Under the pieces are notes generated by a model that did no database searches, was not told where the DNA came from, and was given only the letters and a program-made list of their open reading frames with translations. Shown in pieces: positions 19,174-28,606 of a DNA stretch of 64,000 nt. Position 1 is the stretch's first letter. Every line of letters begins with the position of its first letter. Source of the DNA: Candidatus Solirubrobacter pratensis (GTDB lineage Bacteria > Actinomycetota > Thermoleophilia > Solirubrobacterales > Solirubrobacteraceae); contig NZ_AUEK01000006.1 of assembly GCF_000425945.1 (NCBI RefSeq), positions 124,001-188,000 of the forward strand. The letters run 5' to 3'. A program made the translations under genes and the position numbers.

Positions 19174-20130
19174 TCAGGGAGTCGCGAGCGTCGCGAGCGC
19201 GGCGCGGGTAGCTGCGTCTGCGGGCGCGTAGACGGTCAACCGCAGATCGGGTGCCCCGGTCGGCACCGTCTGCGCGTGGTGCAGGCGCAGCGTCCCCAGC
19301 GTCGGATGCTCGATCGTCTTCGTGCCGCGCTGGGTGTCGTTGACCTCGTGCTCGTCCCACCACTGCGCAAACCGCGCGCTTCGCTCGCGCAACTCGCCGA
19401 TGAACCGCTCGTAGGCAGGCTCGCCGGCGTGCTGCGCGTACTCGCTGCGGAACCGCGCCACCATGTTGCGGGCGGTGCCCTCCCGACCGGGGTTGTCCCG
19501 CGCGTCGCCGGGATCGACCAGCAGCAGCCACAGCAGCGAGCGGCGCCCGGGCGGGAGGTGGTCCGGCGACCCGAACAACGCCGACGCCGCCGGATTCCAG
19601 GCCAGGATCCGCGTCATCGGACCGAGCAGGTACGCCGGCATCGGATGTAGCCCTTCCACGAGGGACACGAGCAGCGCACGACCGTCATCGTCGCCCTCCC
19701 CCGGCGCCGTCCCGGAGCCGTCGGACAGCGGCAGCTCCGTGCGTGCCAGCGCGAACAGCGTCGCCCGTTCAGCGGCGTCCAACCGCAACGCTCGCGCCAG
19801 CGCGTCGAGCACCTCGGGCGAGGGGTGGATGTCACGCCCCTGCTCAAGCCACGTGTACCAGGACACTCCGACGCCGGCGAGCGCGGCCACCTCCTCGCGC
19901 CGCAGCCCCGGAGTGCGGCGGCGGGCGCCGTCATCAGGCAAGCCCACGTCAGAGGGCGAGAGGCGCGCTCGACGCGAACGCAGAAACGCGCGGAGCTCGT
20001 CACGCCGGGAAGCTGAGGAGGCGATCGCCGTCGGGCGCAGAACAGCGACGGTAGCACTCGCTTCCGCGCGCGCTCGACGACAAATCTGTGACTGGTCCGG
20101 CGCGGGTGCTCGCTGCCAGAACGACGCCAC
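19174..20130 (-). CDS. XRE-family regulator with MmyB-like ligand-binding domain
   Basis: The conserved part begins RRDELRAFLRSRRARLSPSDVGL and continues with a helix-turn-helix (RTPGLRREEVAALAGVGVSW, then LEQGRDIHPSPEVLDALARAL). The MmyB-type domain follows (LLGPMTRILAWNPAASALFG, LLWLLLVDPGDARDN, VARFRSEYAQHAGEPAYERF, GTKTIEHPTLGTLRLHHAQ). No ATG, GTG or TTG occurs in frame right before the conserved region. GTG 20130 (TTG 20133 next to it) is the nearest upstream option and adds about 45 atypical residues, so the start is uncertain. Such proteins are often encoded beside the oxidoreductase they control; here the AKR gene is convergent and touching. Confidence 0.85.
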   Translation of the reverse strand: MASFWQRAPAPDQSQICRRARAEASATVAVLRPTAIASSASRRDELRAFLRSRRARLSPSDVGLPDDGARRRTPGLRREEVAALAGVGVSWYTWLEQGRDIHPSPEVLDALARALRLDAAERATLFALARTELPLSDGSGTAPGEGDDDGRALLVSLVEGLHPMPAYLLGPMTRILAWNPAASALFGSPDHLPPGRRSLLWLLLVDPGDARDNPGREGTARNMVARFRSEYAQHAGEPAYERFIGELRERSARFAQWWDEHEVNDTQRGTKTIEHPTLGTLRLHHAQTVPTGAPDLRLTVYAPADAATRAALATLATP

Positions 20131-20298
20131 CAAGCGCCTCGGCGGTGATCGAGGACCTGCGCGGCTGACGCACGTCTCCAGCGGCGACGCCCCGGCCCTC
20201 AAGCTCCGCCGCGTACGGTTCGATAAGAAGCGGGTGTCGTCCGCCCGGTGCTCTTGTGGCTCGTGGAACGCGCCCGTGCGTTGCCGTGGCGTCGCGTC

Positions 20299-20967
20299 AT
20301 GACGCAGGCTGGCGGCGACTTCGACGTCGACGGCGGGAATGCCGGCGCGAGCGCTCGGCGCGAGCACGAGCGTCGCAGGGCCAACCGCGAGCAGCGCATC
20401 CGCCAGAAGCACCCGCGGCTGAGCGGACTGATCCTCGCGCTGCAAGAGGAGCCGCAGCACGAGCGCGCCTGGGCCAGAGGCGCCGACGGTGAGCAGTTTG
20501 TCGCGCAGTCGCTGACAAAACGCTGCGCTGCGAGCGTGGTGTTGCTCCACGACCGGCGAATCCCGGGCAGCCGCGCGAACATCGACCACATCGCGATCAC
20601 CGCCGGCGGGGTGTGGGTCATCGACTCCAAGCGCTACACGGGCAAGGTCGCGGTGTCCAAGCCGCTGTTCGGCACGGCCAAGCTCATGATCGCCGGACGT
20701 GACCAGACCCGGCTGATCGATGGGCTGATCAAACAGGTTGCGCTGCTCGAGCACGCCATCGCAGAGCTCGGGCAGGATGTGCCCGTGCACGGGACAATGT
20801 GCTTCGTGGACGCCGACCTGCCGCTGCTCCGCACTCTGACCGTCGCCAGCTTCCCGCTGCTCTACCCCAAGGCGCTCGCCAAGCGCCTGAACCACCACGG
20901 GCCGCTCTCCGCCGAGCAAGCCCGAGCGATCGCCGCTCAGCTCGCACAGCGATTCCCGCCGGCCTGA
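20299..20967 (+). CDS. NERD (nuclease-related) domain protein
   Basis: 222 residues from ATG 20299; an in-frame GTG at 20248 would add 17. A charged N-terminal helix (ARREHERRRANREQRIRQKH) leads into the NERD core: ERAWARGADGEQFVAQSL, VVLLHDRRIPGSRANIDHIA, GGVWVIDSKRYTGKV. The E, D and D-x-K residues match the restriction-endonuclease-like nuclease site. The family is widespread and poorly characterised; DNA processing is suspected from the fold. A GGCGGC-TTC-GCCGCC hairpin follows the stop at 20974-20988 and may act as terminator. Confidence 0.85.
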   Translation: MTQAGGDFDVDGGNAGASARREHERRRANREQRIRQKHPRLSGLILALQEEPQHERAWARGADGEQFVAQSLTKRCAASVVLLHDRRIPGSRANIDHIAITAGGVWVIDSKRYTGKVAVSKPLFGTAKLMIAGRDQTRLIDGLIKQVALLEHAIAELGQDVPVHGTMCFVDADLPLLRTLTVASFPLLYPKALAKRLNHHGPLSAEQARAIAAQLAQRFPPA

Positions 20968-20973
20968 GCCCTG

Positions 20974-20988
20974 GCGGCTTCGCCGCCG
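20974..20988. terminator. Small perfect GC hairpin after the NERD gene
   Basis: GGCGGC-TTC-GCCGCC is a perfect 6-base-pair stem with a 3-base loop, a few bases after the NERD stop. The same core recurs near 30025 and, inside a coding region, near 36908. It may be a terminator or a short dispersed repeat. Confidence 0.4.
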
Positions 20989-21218
20989 CCCAACGGATTC
21001 CACCGAGACGCATTGCCCCAACGCGTGGACCGACGACGCCAACAACACGGAGCGGATCGGCAACGAGCCCGGACGTCTGAGGACGACGACCCGCGCGAGT
21101 GCGATTCAGCAGGTGCTCACCTTCACCACGCACCGCGCTTGATCGAGCCGGAAACGGCATCGGAGTATGCGCCGGGCGTGTTGCACGCGCGCCGTTCGCG
21201 TGCCTACCGTCTCGGCAC

Positions 21219-23288
21219 GTGCAGCAGCTCCGGGCGCTCAGGCTCTTCGTCTCTGCAGCGCCCGGCGCCGCCGTGCCGGCGACGATCTTCGTGCTCGCGG
21301 AGGGCCTGCTTCCGAACCTCGTGATCATCGCCATGGGCCACGTCACGGGGTCGATGCCGGGCGCGGTCGAGCACGGCCTCTCCTCGTCGGACGGGCACCG
21401 GCTGATCGGCGCGCTGGCGATCGCGGCGGTCATCTACGCGCTGTCGCTGCTGCGCGGCCCGCTCGACGACGCGCTGTCCGCGGCGGTCGGCGCGCGGATG
21501 CAGGCGGTGCTCCAGCGGCGCGTGATCGACGCCGTCTCCGCGCCGGTCGGGATCGCCCACCTCGAGGACCAGGAGGTGCTCGACAAGCTCGAGTCGGCGA
21601 CCGGGCAGCTGCGCGGCGACCAGCTCGCCGACGCGCCGATGACGATGCTCGGGCTGTGGGGAGACCGGCTCGGCGGCGCGGTGTCGTGCGTGGTGGTGGC
21701 GGCGTTCCGCTGGTGGGCCGGGCTGCTGCTGTTCGCCGTCTGGGTGCTCGTGCGGTTCCCGGCGCGCGCGTTCGTGGTGTCGAGGGTCTCCACGTTCCGC
21801 CGCGCGACCGCCGCGCTGCGCCACGCGGTCTACCTGTTCGGCCTCCCCACCCGCGCCGCGCCGGCCAAGGAGGTGCGCGTGTTCGGGCTGGTCGAGTGGG
21901 CGCTGGACCGTCACCAGGAGGAATGGCACGCGGCGATGGAGGCGTCGTGGAACGAGGTGCACAAGAACGACCGCCGCATCCTCGCCGTCTCGCTGCCCGT
22001 GCTCGGCGCCTACCTCGCCGCCGGCGCCGCGCTCGGCCACGCCGCCTACACGCACGAGCTCGGCCTGCGCACGCTCGCGACGATGCTCCTGATGCTGCCG
22101 ATGAGCATGCAGCTCGTCAGCATCACGATGACCGACGTCAGCCTCGAGTCGATGCTGTCCGGACTGCCGGATCTCGACGCGCTCACCGCCGAGCTGCACA
22201 ACGACCAGCAGCTCGGCGGGGAGGCCGTGCCAGCCGACGCGCCCGCCCGGTCGATCGCGTTCGAGGACGTCCGCTTCGGCTACCCAGGCGGCCAGGAGGA
22301 CGTGCTGCGCGGTGTCGACCTCGAGCTGCCGGCGGGGGAGTCGCTGGCGCTGGTCGGCGTCAACGGCGCCGGAAAGTCGACGCTCGTGTCGCTGCTCGCG
22401 CGGCTGCACGACCCGACCGGCGGCCGGATCACGGTGGATGGGATGCAGCTGTCCACGCTGAACGCCGAGGCGTGGCGGGAGCGGATCGCGGTCGTCTATC
22501 AGGAGGCGCTGTGGCTGCCGCTGACGGCGCGCGAGAACGTCGCCGTCGAGGTGCTGACGGGGGTTGCGGCGGATGAGGACGCGCTCGCGCACGCGGCGGC
22601 GCAGGCCGGGGCGACCGAGATCACCGCGGGGCTCCCGGCCGGCTGGGACACGATCCTCTCGCCGCAGTACGCCGGCGGCGTCGACCTCTCCGGCGGCCAG
22701 TGGCAGCGGATCGCGCTCGCCCGCGCGCTCTACGGCGCGCGCGTGCTCGTGCTCGACGAGCCGACGGCGCAGCTCGACGTGCGCGCCGAGGCGGCGTTCT
22801 ACGAGCGCTTCCTGAAGCTGACGGAGGGCACGACGAGCGTCGTCATCTCGCACCGCTTCTCGACGGTCCGCCGCGCCGACCGGATCACCGTGCTCGACAC
22901 TGATGCGCCGCGATCCGCTGCTCGTGATCCTCGACGAGCCGACGGCGAGCGTCGACGCCCCGACCGAGCGCGCGCTGTCCGAGCGCTACGCGGGCGCCGC
23001 GCGCGCCGCCGGCGAGGCCCACGGCGCCGTCAGCCTGCTGATCTCGCACCGCTTCTCCACCGCCCGCGTCGCCGACCTGATCGTCCTGATCGAGAACCGC
23101 CGCATCGTAGAGACCGGCGCGCACGACGAGCTGATCGAGGCCGGCGGCGCCTATGCGGAGCTCTACGAGCTGCAGGCGCGGGCGTATCGCGATTAGGGCT
23201 CCCCGGCCGCACGGAGCACGCGTACGGCCCCGACGCGGCGCGGCTTCCTGCCGGGGATGCGCATCCGTGGATCGGGCCCGCCGATTGA
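21219..23288 (+). CDS. ABC exporter half-transporter whose 3' end is replaced by an out-of-frame piece of a second ABC gene
   Basis: The start GTG 21219 gives VQQLRALRLF. About five hydrophobic segments occupy residues 10-320. Then comes a nucleotide-binding domain: ALVGVNGAGKSTLVSL (Walker A), VVYQEALW (Q-loop), DLSGGQWQRIALARAL (signature), VLVLDEPTAQLD (Walker B), SVVISHRFSTVRRADRITVLD (H-loop). Right after ITVLDT the DNA turns into the second half of another ABC domain in the +1 frame, so this frame ends in about 125 Arg-rich nonsense residues. The normal last 35 residues of the first transporter are lost. The TMD style (GIAHLEDQEVLDKLESATG) resembles exporters found as tandem pairs in actinobacteria. 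All ATPase motifs survive, so activity is possible but doubtful. Confidence 0.75.
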   Translation: MQQLRALRLFVSAAPGAAVPATIFVLAEGLLPNLVIIAMGHVTGSMPGAVEHGLSSSDGHRLIGALAIAAVIYALSLLRGPLDDALSAAVGARMQAVLQRRVIDAVSAPVGIAHLEDQEVLDKLESATGQLRGDQLADAPMTMLGLWGDRLGGAVSCVVVAAFRWWAGLLLFAVWVLVRFPARAFVVSRVSTFRRATAALRHAVYLFGLPTRAAPAKEVRVFGLVEWALDRHQEEWHAAMEASWNEVHKNDRRILAVSLPVLGAYLAAGAALGHAAYTHELGLRTLATMLLMLPMSMQLVSITMTDVSLESMLSGLPDLDALTAELHNDQQLGGEAVPADAPARSIAFEDVRFGYPGGQEDVLRGVDLELPAGESLALVGVNGAGKSTLVSLLARLHDPTGGRITVDGMQLSTLNAEAWRERIAVVYQEALWLPLTARENVAVEVLTGVAADEDALAHAAAQAGATEITAGLPAGWDTILSPQYAGGVDLSGGQWQRIALARALYGARVLVLDEPTAQLDVRAEAAFYERFLKLTEGTTSVVISHRFSTVRRADRITVLDTDAPRSAARDPRRADGERRRPDRARAVRALRGRRARRRRGPRRRQPADLAPLLHRPRRRPDRPDREPPHRRDRRARRADRGRRRLCGALRAAGAGVSRLGLPGRTEHAYGPDAARLPAGDAHPWIGPAD
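22903..23196 (+). pseudogene. C-terminal fragment of a second ABC exporter
   Basis: Reading from the ATG-like codon at 22903 gives MRRDPLLVILDEPTASVD (Walker B and D-loop), SLLISHRFSTARVADLIVLI (H-loop) and the normal ABC end VETGAHDELIEAGGAYAELY with YELQARAYRD. Everything before Walker B (membrane domain, Walker A, signature) is absent. The residues ALARAL that should precede MRRDP are replaced by the tail of the upstream ABC gene. The likely origin is a deletion between two tandem ABC genes. Confidence 0.85.
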
Positions 23289-23375
23289 TCCGCGACGGAC
23301 CATTCGGCCGAGGCGAATCACGCGCCTGAAGGCACGCGACTCACGGGCGATGAGCACGCCGCGGCGCCGGCGGGA

Positions 23376-24422
23376 TCAGAGCCCGCCTAACGCTTGCTCG
23401 AGGTCGGCCCAGAGGTCGTCGACGTCCTCGCAGCCGACGCTCATGCGGATCAGTCCGCCCGGGACGTGCTCCTGGCCCGGGTGGACGCTGCGGCGCTCCA
23501 TCGTCGTCTCGACGCCGCCGAGGCTGGTGGCGTTCCAGATGATCTTGATCGCCGCGCATGCCCGGTCGACGGTCTCCGCGTCGGCGAGCTCGAAGCTCAC
23601 CACCGCCCCGAAGCCCGGGTAGCGCACCCGCTGCACCGCCGGGTGTGCGTCGAGCCGCGCCGCCAGCTCGACAGCGCTCGCGATCGCCGTCTTGAGCCGC
23701 ACCGGCAGCGTGCGCACGCCGCGCGTGGCCAAAAACGCCTCCAGCGCGCCGGGTGTGGCGCCGTAGAGCTTTCGCGCCGTGACCAGCAGCTCCCGCTGCG
23801 CCTGTTCCTTGGCCACCGCGGCGCCCATCAGCAGGTCCGAGTGGCCGCCGAGGAACTTGGTCGCGGCGTGGATGACCACGTCGGCTCCCAGCGACAGCGG
23901 CTGCTGCAGCAGCGGCGTCGCGAACGTGTTGTCGACGACCACGCGCACCCCGTCCTTGCGGGGCGCGGCGCAGATCGCGGGCACGTCGGCCACGTCGAGC
24001 AGCGGGTTCGTCGGCGACTCGATCCACACCAGGTCGGCCTCGAGCAGCTTGGCGATCCAGGTCTTCGTGTCCGGCGCAGGGACGCGCTCGACCCGCCAGG
24101 CGTGGTCGCGCGCGCCGGCCTCGGCGATTCCGGCGACGCCCTGGTAGCAGTCGTCGGGAATGACGAGGTGCGCCCCAGTCGGCAGCTGACTCAGCACGGC
24201 GTTGCACGCCGCCATGCCGGACGAGAACGACACGGCGTGGCCGCCCTCGAGCCCGCCAAGGACGTCCTCGAAGGCCTCCCAGGTCTCGGTCGCCTCCGTG
24301 CGGCTGTATAGGCGCTCGGTGCCCAGCACGAAGTTCGATGCGGGGACGAGCGGGGTGTTCAGGGGTGCGCCGGGCACGCGTTCGGGCCGGCCACCCACGA
24401 TGGCCCAGGTCTCTGGCTTCAT
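23376..24422 (-). CDS. Cys/Met-metabolism PLP-dependent enzyme (cystathionine gamma-synthase/lyase family)
   Basis: 348 residues, slightly short for the family (about 380). Fold-type I PLP motifs are present: YSRTEATETWEAFEDVLGGLEG, SFSSGMAACNAVLSQLPTG (phosphate-binding turn), VWIESPTNPLLDVADV, VVVDNTFATPLLQQPLSLGA (D164 to the pyridine N) and VIHAATKFLGGHSDLLMG (Schiff-base K189). The end SVGCEDVDDLWADLEQAL is typical. The members (MetB, MetC, MGL, CGL) are not reliably told apart by eye. It stands alone here. It works in the cytoplasm in transsulfuration or sulfur amino-acid breakdown. No SAM riboswitch is evident upstream. Confidence 0.9.
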   Translation of the reverse strand: MKPETWAIVGGRPERVPGAPLNTPLVPASNFVLGTERLYSRTEATETWEAFEDVLGGLEGGHAVSFSSGMAACNAVLSQLPTGAHLVIPDDCYQGVAGIAEAGARDHAWRVERVPAPDTKTWIAKLLEADLVWIESPTNPLLDVADVPAICAAPRKDGVRVVVDNTFATPLLQQPLSLGADVVIHAATKFLGGHSDLLMGAAVAKEQAQRELLVTARKLYGATPGALEAFLATRGVRTLPVRLKTAIASAVELAARLDAHPAVQRVRYPGFGAVVSFELADAETVDRACAAIKIIWNATSLGGVETTMERRSVHPGQEHVPGGLIRMSVGCEDVDDLWADLEQALGGL

Positions 24423-24684
24423 AGGTGCCTAAAGAGTCCCAGTTGCTCCTCGCCGGGGTCGTCCGGCGCGACGAGCACCAGCTCGGGCTCTTCGACGACG
24501 AGCACCCGCGCCGCTTGGCCTGCTGCCGACCATCCCGCTCGCCCTCACCGCTCCCGACGGGCACCTGATGCTGGGCTCCGCGACAGTTCATCGGATCTTC
24601 ATCGTTCACGAGCGCGTTACCCACGCGCCCGGTCGCAGTCCTAAGGATTCCGCTGCCGGGTTTCTCATACGCAGGGGGTAACTG

Positions 24685-27579
24685 ATGCTAAGAAGGTCCA
24701 AGACGACGGATCGCGTCGAAGGGATAGACACGCAAGTAACACGACAACGCCGACCGGTATCGAGACGGTTCGGGGTCTTCGGCGAGACCGGCCACCGATC
24801 CCGCATCGTCGCGGCCGGCGCCACGGCTGCCGTCCTCGCCGGGGCGGGAGTGACCTACGCGTCGACAGTGGGATTTGGCGCCAACCACGTCGGCACGACG
24901 TACGCCAACGGGATCCAGGTCTCGGGCGACCAGATCCTCAAGCCGCTCGGTGACCGTCTGGTCACCCAGTTCGGCAAGTTCATGGGCTCGACGGTCAGCC
25001 CGGACGGCCGATTCCTCGCGGCCAGCAGCACCGACAGGTCGGTCGCCCTACAGATCTTCGACCTGACGAGCTACAAGCTCATCTGGACGGCCGGCACCGC
25101 ATCCGGCGTCAACCAGAAGCTGACGAACAACAGCGTCGGTCAGGAAGGTCCGACGTACTCGCCGGACGGCAAGTTCCTCTGGCTTCCGCAGCAAGACGCC
25201 CTGGCCCGGTTCCCGGTCAACGCCGACGGCACGCTCGGTACGCCGACCACCGTCTCGATCCCGAAGGTGAACGGCCACTCCGCACTGGTGGGCCAGACCA
25301 CGTACTCGCCCGACGGGTTCACCCTGTACGCCGCGATCAACGGACAGAACACCGTCGTGGCGCTCGACCCCGGCACCGGTGCGGTCAAGCAGACGTGGAA
25401 CGTCGGCATCGCCCCGCGTGAGCTCACCTTCGTGGGCAGCAAGCTCTATGTGAGCAACGAGGGCGGCCGTCAGGCCCGGCCCGGCGAGACGACCATGGGC
25501 TCCTACGGCACCCAGGTGCCCGCCGACGGATACCACGGCACGTCGACGACCGGAACCGTCAGCGTCATCGACACCGCGACGCCGTCAGCACCGGTCGGAT
25601 CCATCGATGTCGGCCTGCACCCGACCGCGATGTACGTCCAGGACAACGATCGCACCGCCGGAAAGAAGTCGAATCAACCTCCTGCGAACACGCTGTTCGT
25701 CGCCAACACGAACAGTGACACCGTCTCGGTGATCGACACGTCCAAGGACAAGGTCCTGCAGACGATCGAGACCAAGCCGTGGCCTTCGTCGGATGTCGGG
25801 TACGCGCCCACCGGCATCGCGATGACGAAGGACGACCACCTGCTGGTCACCCTCGGCCGCGCGAACGCCGTCGCCGTCTACCAGTACAACGGCCAGCCGA
25901 AGGAGCCGGTGAACTACATCGGCCTGGTACCCACTGACTACTACCCGGCAACCCTGGCGACGGTCGGCAAGCAAATCGTCGTCACCAACACCCGCGGCAT
26001 CGACGCGCGCGGCCCCAATCTCTCGTTCAACAAGGGTCAGGGCACCACGGTCGCGGTGGGTCACGGCACGCACGGCACCACCGCCTCGCTGACCCGCTTC
26101 ACCCTTCCGAGCGACAAGGTCATCGCCAAGGACACCAACACGGTCTTCGCTCAGAACGGCTGGGGCGACAAGAGCGACGTCCAGCAGGCCAAGGGCAACA
26201 AGAACAAGGCCGTGGCGGTCCCTGAGCGCATCGGCGACCCGTCGACGATCAAGCACGTCTTCCTGCTGGTCAAGGAGAACCGCACCTACGACCAGGTGTA
26301 CGGCGACATCCCCGAGGGCAACGGCGACCCGACCCTGGCCCAGTTCGGAGCCAAGGTCACGCCGAACCAGCACGCGCTGGCCAAGCAGTTCGGTCTCTAC
26401 GACAACGTGTACGACGTCGGCACGAACTCCGCCGAGGGCCACAACTGGCTGATGCAGGGCGACAACCCCGAGTACACCGAGTCGTCCGCGGGTGAGTACC
26501 AGCGCAGCTACGACACCGAGGAGGACGTGCTGGGCCACCAGCGTTCGGGCTTCCTGTGGACGGCGATCGAGGATGCCGGCAACACCGCACGCAACTACGG
26601 TGAGTTCGAGTACACCGAGGGCAAGCCGTCCGGTTCGTGGCAGCAGTACTACTGCGCGGTCAATAACGTCGAGGCCGGCGGTGACCCGGCTCAGCTGACC
26701 GCCCCCGCGCTGAAGGGCAACTACGGCTCGGTGATCCCGTCGCTGAACGCCATCAGCGACCCGCAGTCCCCGCCGTTCGACACCGCGATCCCGGACACCT
26801 ACCGGTACCAGATCTGGAAGCAGGACTTCGAGAAGAACGGCCCCGCCAACTTCAACATGATGTGGCTCTCCAGCGACCACACCGGTGGTCCGGTGAGCCC
26901 GGAGGCGCAGGTCGCCGACGGTGACCTCGCGGTGGGCAAGATCGTCGACGAGATCTCGCACAGCCAGTACTGGAAGGACTCCGCGATCTTCGTGGTCGAG
27001 GACGACAGCCAGGACGGTGCCGACCACATCGACGGGCACCGTGCGCCGGTCCAGATCATCAGCCCGTGGGCGGTGCACGGCGTGGTCGACAGCACGTACT
27101 ACTCGCAGATCACCATGGTGCGCACCGTCGAGCAGATCCTCGGCGCGCAACCGCTGAACCAGAAGGTCGCCGCGGCGACGCCGATGTACGGCGCGTTCAC
27201 GAAGAAGGCCGACCTCACGCCGTTCACCGCGGTGCCGAACCAGGTGCCGCTGACCGAGGCCATCAAGACCGCGCCGGCCTGCGGCCTGGATACCCTGGGC
27301 CAGACCGGCGCCCCGGCGACGGCGCTTCAGAAGGCGCAGGCCGAGAAGAACGCGGTGCCCGCGGACGAGCAGGCCACCGCCGATGCCTGGCAGACCTGGC
27401 TCGGCAAGCAGCACACCACCGGCAACGGTGCGGTGCCCGACTACGCGAACCCGGAGCAGATGAACCGGTACACGTGGTACGAGACCCACGACTGGAAGGT
27501 CCCCTACCCTGGTGACTCCAAGATCTACGCTCCGTCGCAGGTTCCGGGTGGCTCCATCCCGAGCCCGGACACGGACTGA
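24685..27579 (+). CDS. Exported beta-propeller plus phosphoesterase (alkaline-phosphatase superfamily) protein
   Basis: 964 residues. The Arg-rich N-terminus precedes a membrane/signal segment (RIVAAGATAAVLAGAGVTYA, about 40-60). Residues 75-490 form a YVTN-like propeller with repeats such as TVSPDGRFLAASS, TYSPDGKFLWLP, TYSPDGFTLYAA, NTLFVANTNSDTVSVIDT. Residues 525-850 are a phosphoesterase domain: IKHVFLLVKENRTYDQVYGD, DVGTNSAEGHNWLMQ, MMWLSSDHTGG, FVVEDDSQDGADHIDGHRAP, with metal-binding Asp/His. Family members hydrolyse phosphate esters outside the cell, the exact substrate being unknown. Codon use is somewhat less GC-extreme than the neighbours, and a strong terminator follows. Start ATG 24685 follows AGGGGGTAACTG. 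Confidence 0.88.
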   Translation: MLRRSKTTDRVEGIDTQVTRQRRPVSRRFGVFGETGHRSRIVAAGATAAVLAGAGVTYASTVGFGANHVGTTYANGIQVSGDQILKPLGDRLVTQFGKFMGSTVSPDGRFLAASSTDRSVALQIFDLTSYKLIWTAGTASGVNQKLTNNSVGQEGPTYSPDGKFLWLPQQDALARFPVNADGTLGTPTTVSIPKVNGHSALVGQTTYSPDGFTLYAAINGQNTVVALDPGTGAVKQTWNVGIAPRELTFVGSKLYVSNEGGRQARPGETTMGSYGTQVPADGYHGTSTTGTVSVIDTATPSAPVGSIDVGLHPTAMYVQDNDRTAGKKSNQPPANTLFVANTNSDTVSVIDTSKDKVLQTIETKPWPSSDVGYAPTGIAMTKDDHLLVTLGRANAVAVYQYNGQPKEPVNYIGLVPTDYYPATLATVGKQIVVTNTRGIDARGPNLSFNKGQGTTVAVGHGTHGTTASLTRFTLPSDKVIAKDTNTVFAQNGWGDKSDVQQAKGNKNKAVAVPERIGDPSTIKHVFLLVKENRTYDQVYGDIPEGNGDPTLAQFGAKVTPNQHALAKQFGLYDNVYDVGTNSAEGHNWLMQGDNPEYTESSAGEYQRSYDTEEDVLGHQRSGFLWTAIEDAGNTARNYGEFEYTEGKPSGSWQQYYCAVNNVEAGGDPAQLTAPALKGNYGSVIPSLNAISDPQSPPFDTAIPDTYRYQIWKQDFEKNGPANFNMMWLSSDHTGGPVSPEAQVADGDLAVGKIVDEISHSQYWKDSAIFVVEDDSQDGADHIDGHRAPVQIISPWAVHGVVDSTYYSQITMVRTVEQILGAQPLNQKVAAATPMYGAFTKKADLTPFTAVPNQVPLTEAIKTAPACGLDTLGQTGAPATALQKAQAEKNAVPADEQATADAWQTWLGKQHTTGNGAVPDYANPEQMNRYTWYETHDWKVPYPGDSKIYAPSQVPGGSIPSPDTD

Positions 27580-27600
27580 CGGCTGAACAGCATCACAACG

Positions 27601-27638
27601 CGACGGCCCGCCGGCTCTCCGGCGGGCCGTCGCATTTT
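27601..27638 (+). terminator. Strong rho-independent terminator
   Basis: CGACGGCCCGCCGG (27601-27614), loop CTCT, then CCGGCGGGCCGTCG (27619-27632): a perfect 14-pair stem. CATTTTT follows at 27633-27638, the best textbook intrinsic terminator in the window. It ends the phosphoesterase transcript and separates it from the ABC ATPase gene starting 12 bases later. Confidence 0.9.
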
Positions 27639-27649
27639 TGGGGATCGAA

Positions 27650-28606
27650 ATGCATGAAACGCTTGCAGTTCGTGCGCGCGGGGTCAGCAAGTCCTTTGGC
27701 GAGGTGGTCGCCCTCGACGGCGTCGACCTCGACATCGCGCAGGGCCAGGTGCATGGTCTGGTCGGGCCGAACGGGGCCGGGAAGACGACGCTGCTGGGCC
27801 TGCTCCTCGGGTTGGCGCAGGCCGACGGCGGGGACCTGGAGGTTCTCGGCAGTCCGGTACGCAGGAAGCTCGGACTTCCTGACGGGGTCGCGGGGTTCGT
27901 GGACGGGCCGGGTCTGTATCCCTCGCTCACCGCCCGGCAGAACCTCGCCGCGCTGGCCCGCTTGCGCGGCGACGGCTCCGACGGCGTCGGCGACGCGCTG
28001 GAGCAGGTCGGGCTCACCGACGTCGCAGACGACCGCATTCGCGGCTTCTCACTCGGGATGCGGCAGCGTCTCGGGCTTGCCGCCGCGCTGCTGACCAGGC
28101 CTCGGCTGCTGGTGCTCGACGAACCGGCGAACGGCCTCGATCCTGCCGGTACCCGCCACGTGCACCGTGTGCTGACCAGGCTGGCGGCGCATGGCACCTC
28201 GGTCGTCCTGTCCAGCCACCGGATGGATCATCTGGCCGCGCTGTGCAGCGAGGTCACGCTCCTCGCCACCGGTCGGGTGGTCTTCTCCGGCCCGATCAGC
28301 ATGCTCGCCGCCGGCAGCGACGAGCTGGACTACCGGCTGCGTACCTCCGATCCCGCCGCGGCCCGGCGGGTTGCGGCCGAGACGCCGGAGCTGCGCGTGC
28401 TCCCGGACGACGACCTGCTCCAGCGTCACGACGCCGAGGCGCTCCTGGTGCGTGCCGCGGTGCCGGCGCTGGACGACCTGGTCGCGCGCCTGGTCGGCGC
28501 CGGTGTGGGTGTGCGCGAGTTGGCGCCTGTCGTCGCGCCGCTCGAAGCGGCCTTCCTGGCCCTGACCGCCGCCGCGAACGTATCGAGCGAGGACGAGAAC
28601 CTGTGA
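27650..28606 (+). CDS. ABC transporter ATP-binding protein
   Basis: 318 residues from ATG 27650 (a TTG at 27638 is possible). Motifs are ALDGVDLDIAQGQVHGLVGP followed by NGAGKTTLLG (Walker A), FSLGMRQRLGLAAAL (signature), LLVLDEPANGLDP (Walker B) and VVLSSHRMDHLAAL (H-loop). About 100 residues follow the ATPase core, as in exporters of the DrrA/CcmA/bacitracin-resistance type. The stop overlaps the permease start (GTGA), so ATPase and permease are made together. Likely exports, or gives immunity to, a drug, peptide or lipid. The promoter must lie within or before the terminator region, or the gene depends on readthrough. Confidence 0.92.
   Translation: MHETLAVRARGVSKSFGEVVALDGVDLDIAQGQVHGLVGPNGAGKTTLLGLLLGLAQADGGDLEVLGSPVRRKLGLPDGVAGFVDGPGLYPSLTARQNLAALARLRGDGSDGVGDALEQVGLTDVADDRIRGFSLGMRQRLGLAAALLTRPRLLVLDEPANGLDPAGTRHVHRVLTRLAAHGTSVVLSSHRMDHLAALCSEVTLLATGRVVFSGPISMLAAGSDELDYRLRTSDPAAARRVAAETPELRVLPDDDLLQRHDAEALLVRAAVPALDDLVARLVGAGVGVRELAPVVAPLEAAFLALTAAANVSSEDENL

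Noticed and set aside
24423..24684. SAM or other riboswitch upstream of the PLP enzyme
   Set aside because: No recognisable conserved core or stem arrangement by eye; short spacer shared with the next gene's promoter.
25585..28197. Long minus-strand frame opposite the phosphoesterase
   Set aside because: Shadow; it also crosses the strong terminator at 27601-27638.
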